Of a stretch of DNA of 39,785 bases, positions 39,660-39,785 are shown in pieces. The DNA comes from an uncultured Oscillospiraceae bacterium (GTDB taxonomy: Bacteria > Bacillota > Clostridia > Oscillospirales > Oscillospiraceae). A program made the position numbers and the translations under genes. The notes below the pieces were generated by a model, which saw only the letters and a program-made list of their open reading frames with translations, had not been told where the DNA came from and made no database searches. Every line of letters begins with the position of its first letter. Position 1 is the stretch's first letter. The stretch is from the NCBI GenBank assembly GCA_900759385.1, contig CAAEUZ010000096.1:1-39785 (forward strand), in the 5' to 3' direction.

Positions 39660-39785
39660 ATGACGATTGAAGAAAGGCTCGAGGCCCTCGAGAAGGAGAC
39701 CCAGAAGCTCCGCGACGTCATTGAAATCATGAACCTGAAGGGAAAGTATTTCCGCTGCCTCGACAGCAAGGACTGGGACGGGCTC
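39660..39785 (+). CDS. baiE: Bile acid 7alpha-dehydratase (N-terminal 42 residues, cut by window edge)
   Basis: The 42 visible codons read MTIEERLEALEKETQKLRDV and on to NLKGKYFRCLDSKDWDGL. This agrees closely with the start of Clostridium scindens BaiE as I recall it, and Tyr30 and Asp35, reported there as catalytic together with His83, fall at the same positions. The enzyme removes water from C7 of the Delta4-3-oxo intermediate, the key step of 7alpha-dehydroxylation. GGAGG lies 7 nt before the ATG. The remaining ~125 codons lie outside the window. Confidence 0.9.
   Translation, partial: MTIEERLEALEKETQKLRDVIEIMNLKGKYFRCLDSKDWDGL

Noticed and set aside
1..39785. CRISPR array, rRNA, intact transposase, integrase or phage genes
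   Set aside because: No regularly spaced repeats, rRNA sequence or recombinase motifs were seen anywhere; the only mobile-DNA hints are the two hairpin repeats with decayed neighbours.

Overview
The window reads as chromosomal DNA of an anaerobic, GC-rich Clostridia member, probably a gut Oscillospirales/Oscillospiraceae-type Firmicute. Supporting signs are oxygen-sensitive enzymes (anaerobic ribonucleotide reductase, two 2-oxoacid:ferredoxin oxidoreductases), clostridial regulatory signals (a perfect CIRCE element, an NrdR-type box), SLH-anchored surface protein, strong AGGAGG-type ribosome sites, and at the right edge a bile-acid-inducible (bai) operon, which is known only from gut Clostridia. 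The species cannot be read from the sequence.

Layout, left to right. (1) 1-3035, minus: nrdG-nrdD (class III ribonucleotide reductase; nrdD runs off the left edge) behind a sigma-A promoter whose -10 lies inside an NrdR box. (2) 3399-7160, plus: single-chain pyruvate:ferredoxin oxidoreductase nifJ with promoter and terminator. (3) 7161-12217: an accessory stretch. A four-gene minus-strand operon (MTA/SAH-deaminase-like amidohydrolase, PepV-like M20 dipeptidase, cupin, MarR regulator) and a divergent HD phosphohydrolase are bracketed by two related repeat copies (about 110 bp) with a GC-rich hairpin beside decayed ORFs. (4) 12218-16535: IclR regulator and GNAT acetyltransferase (minus), divergent from a complete four-subunit 2-oxoacid:ferredoxin oxidoreductase in gamma-delta-alpha-beta order; the divergent region is dense in GTTCG/CGAAC half-sites. 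(5) tRNA-Gln(CUG) with its own promoter and terminator. (6) 16722-19232: zinc ABC transporter znuA-znuC-znuB. (7) 19302-23470: amino-acid-type ABC transporter plus an AbgB-like M20 amidohydrolase, with the promoter embedded in a long inverted repeat. (8) CIRCE and an Hsp20 gene. (9) trkA-trkH potassium uptake and a DEDDh exonuclease (minus). (10) A TetR-family regulator and a 987-residue beta-helix/InlB-like/SLH surface protein whose N-terminal third is compositionally foreign. (11) 31887-39785: the bai locus.

The bai locus is the most notable part. Bile-acid CoA ligase BaiB, the two related flavin/iron-sulfur oxidoreductases BaiCD and BaiH side by side, and the first 42 codons of 7alpha-dehydratase BaiE lie on the plus strand. 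The order baiB-baiCD-baiH-baiE differs from the baiB-CD-E-A-F-G-H-I order described in Clostridium scindens. A hairpin followed by a T-run sits between baiH and baiE. Divergent to baiB are two coupled regulator genes: an AraC-family protein with two complete AraC DNA-binding domains in tandem behind one sensor domain, and a second protein that is only a related sensor domain with no DNA-binding part. The two divergent promoters have their -35 regions inside one inverted repeat. Together these look like a bile-acid sensing and 7alpha-dehydroxylation module with an unusual regulator pair.

Many very long open frames opposite real genes (for example opposite nrdD, nifJ, baiCD, baiH and the SLH gene) are codon-bias shadows and are not annotated.
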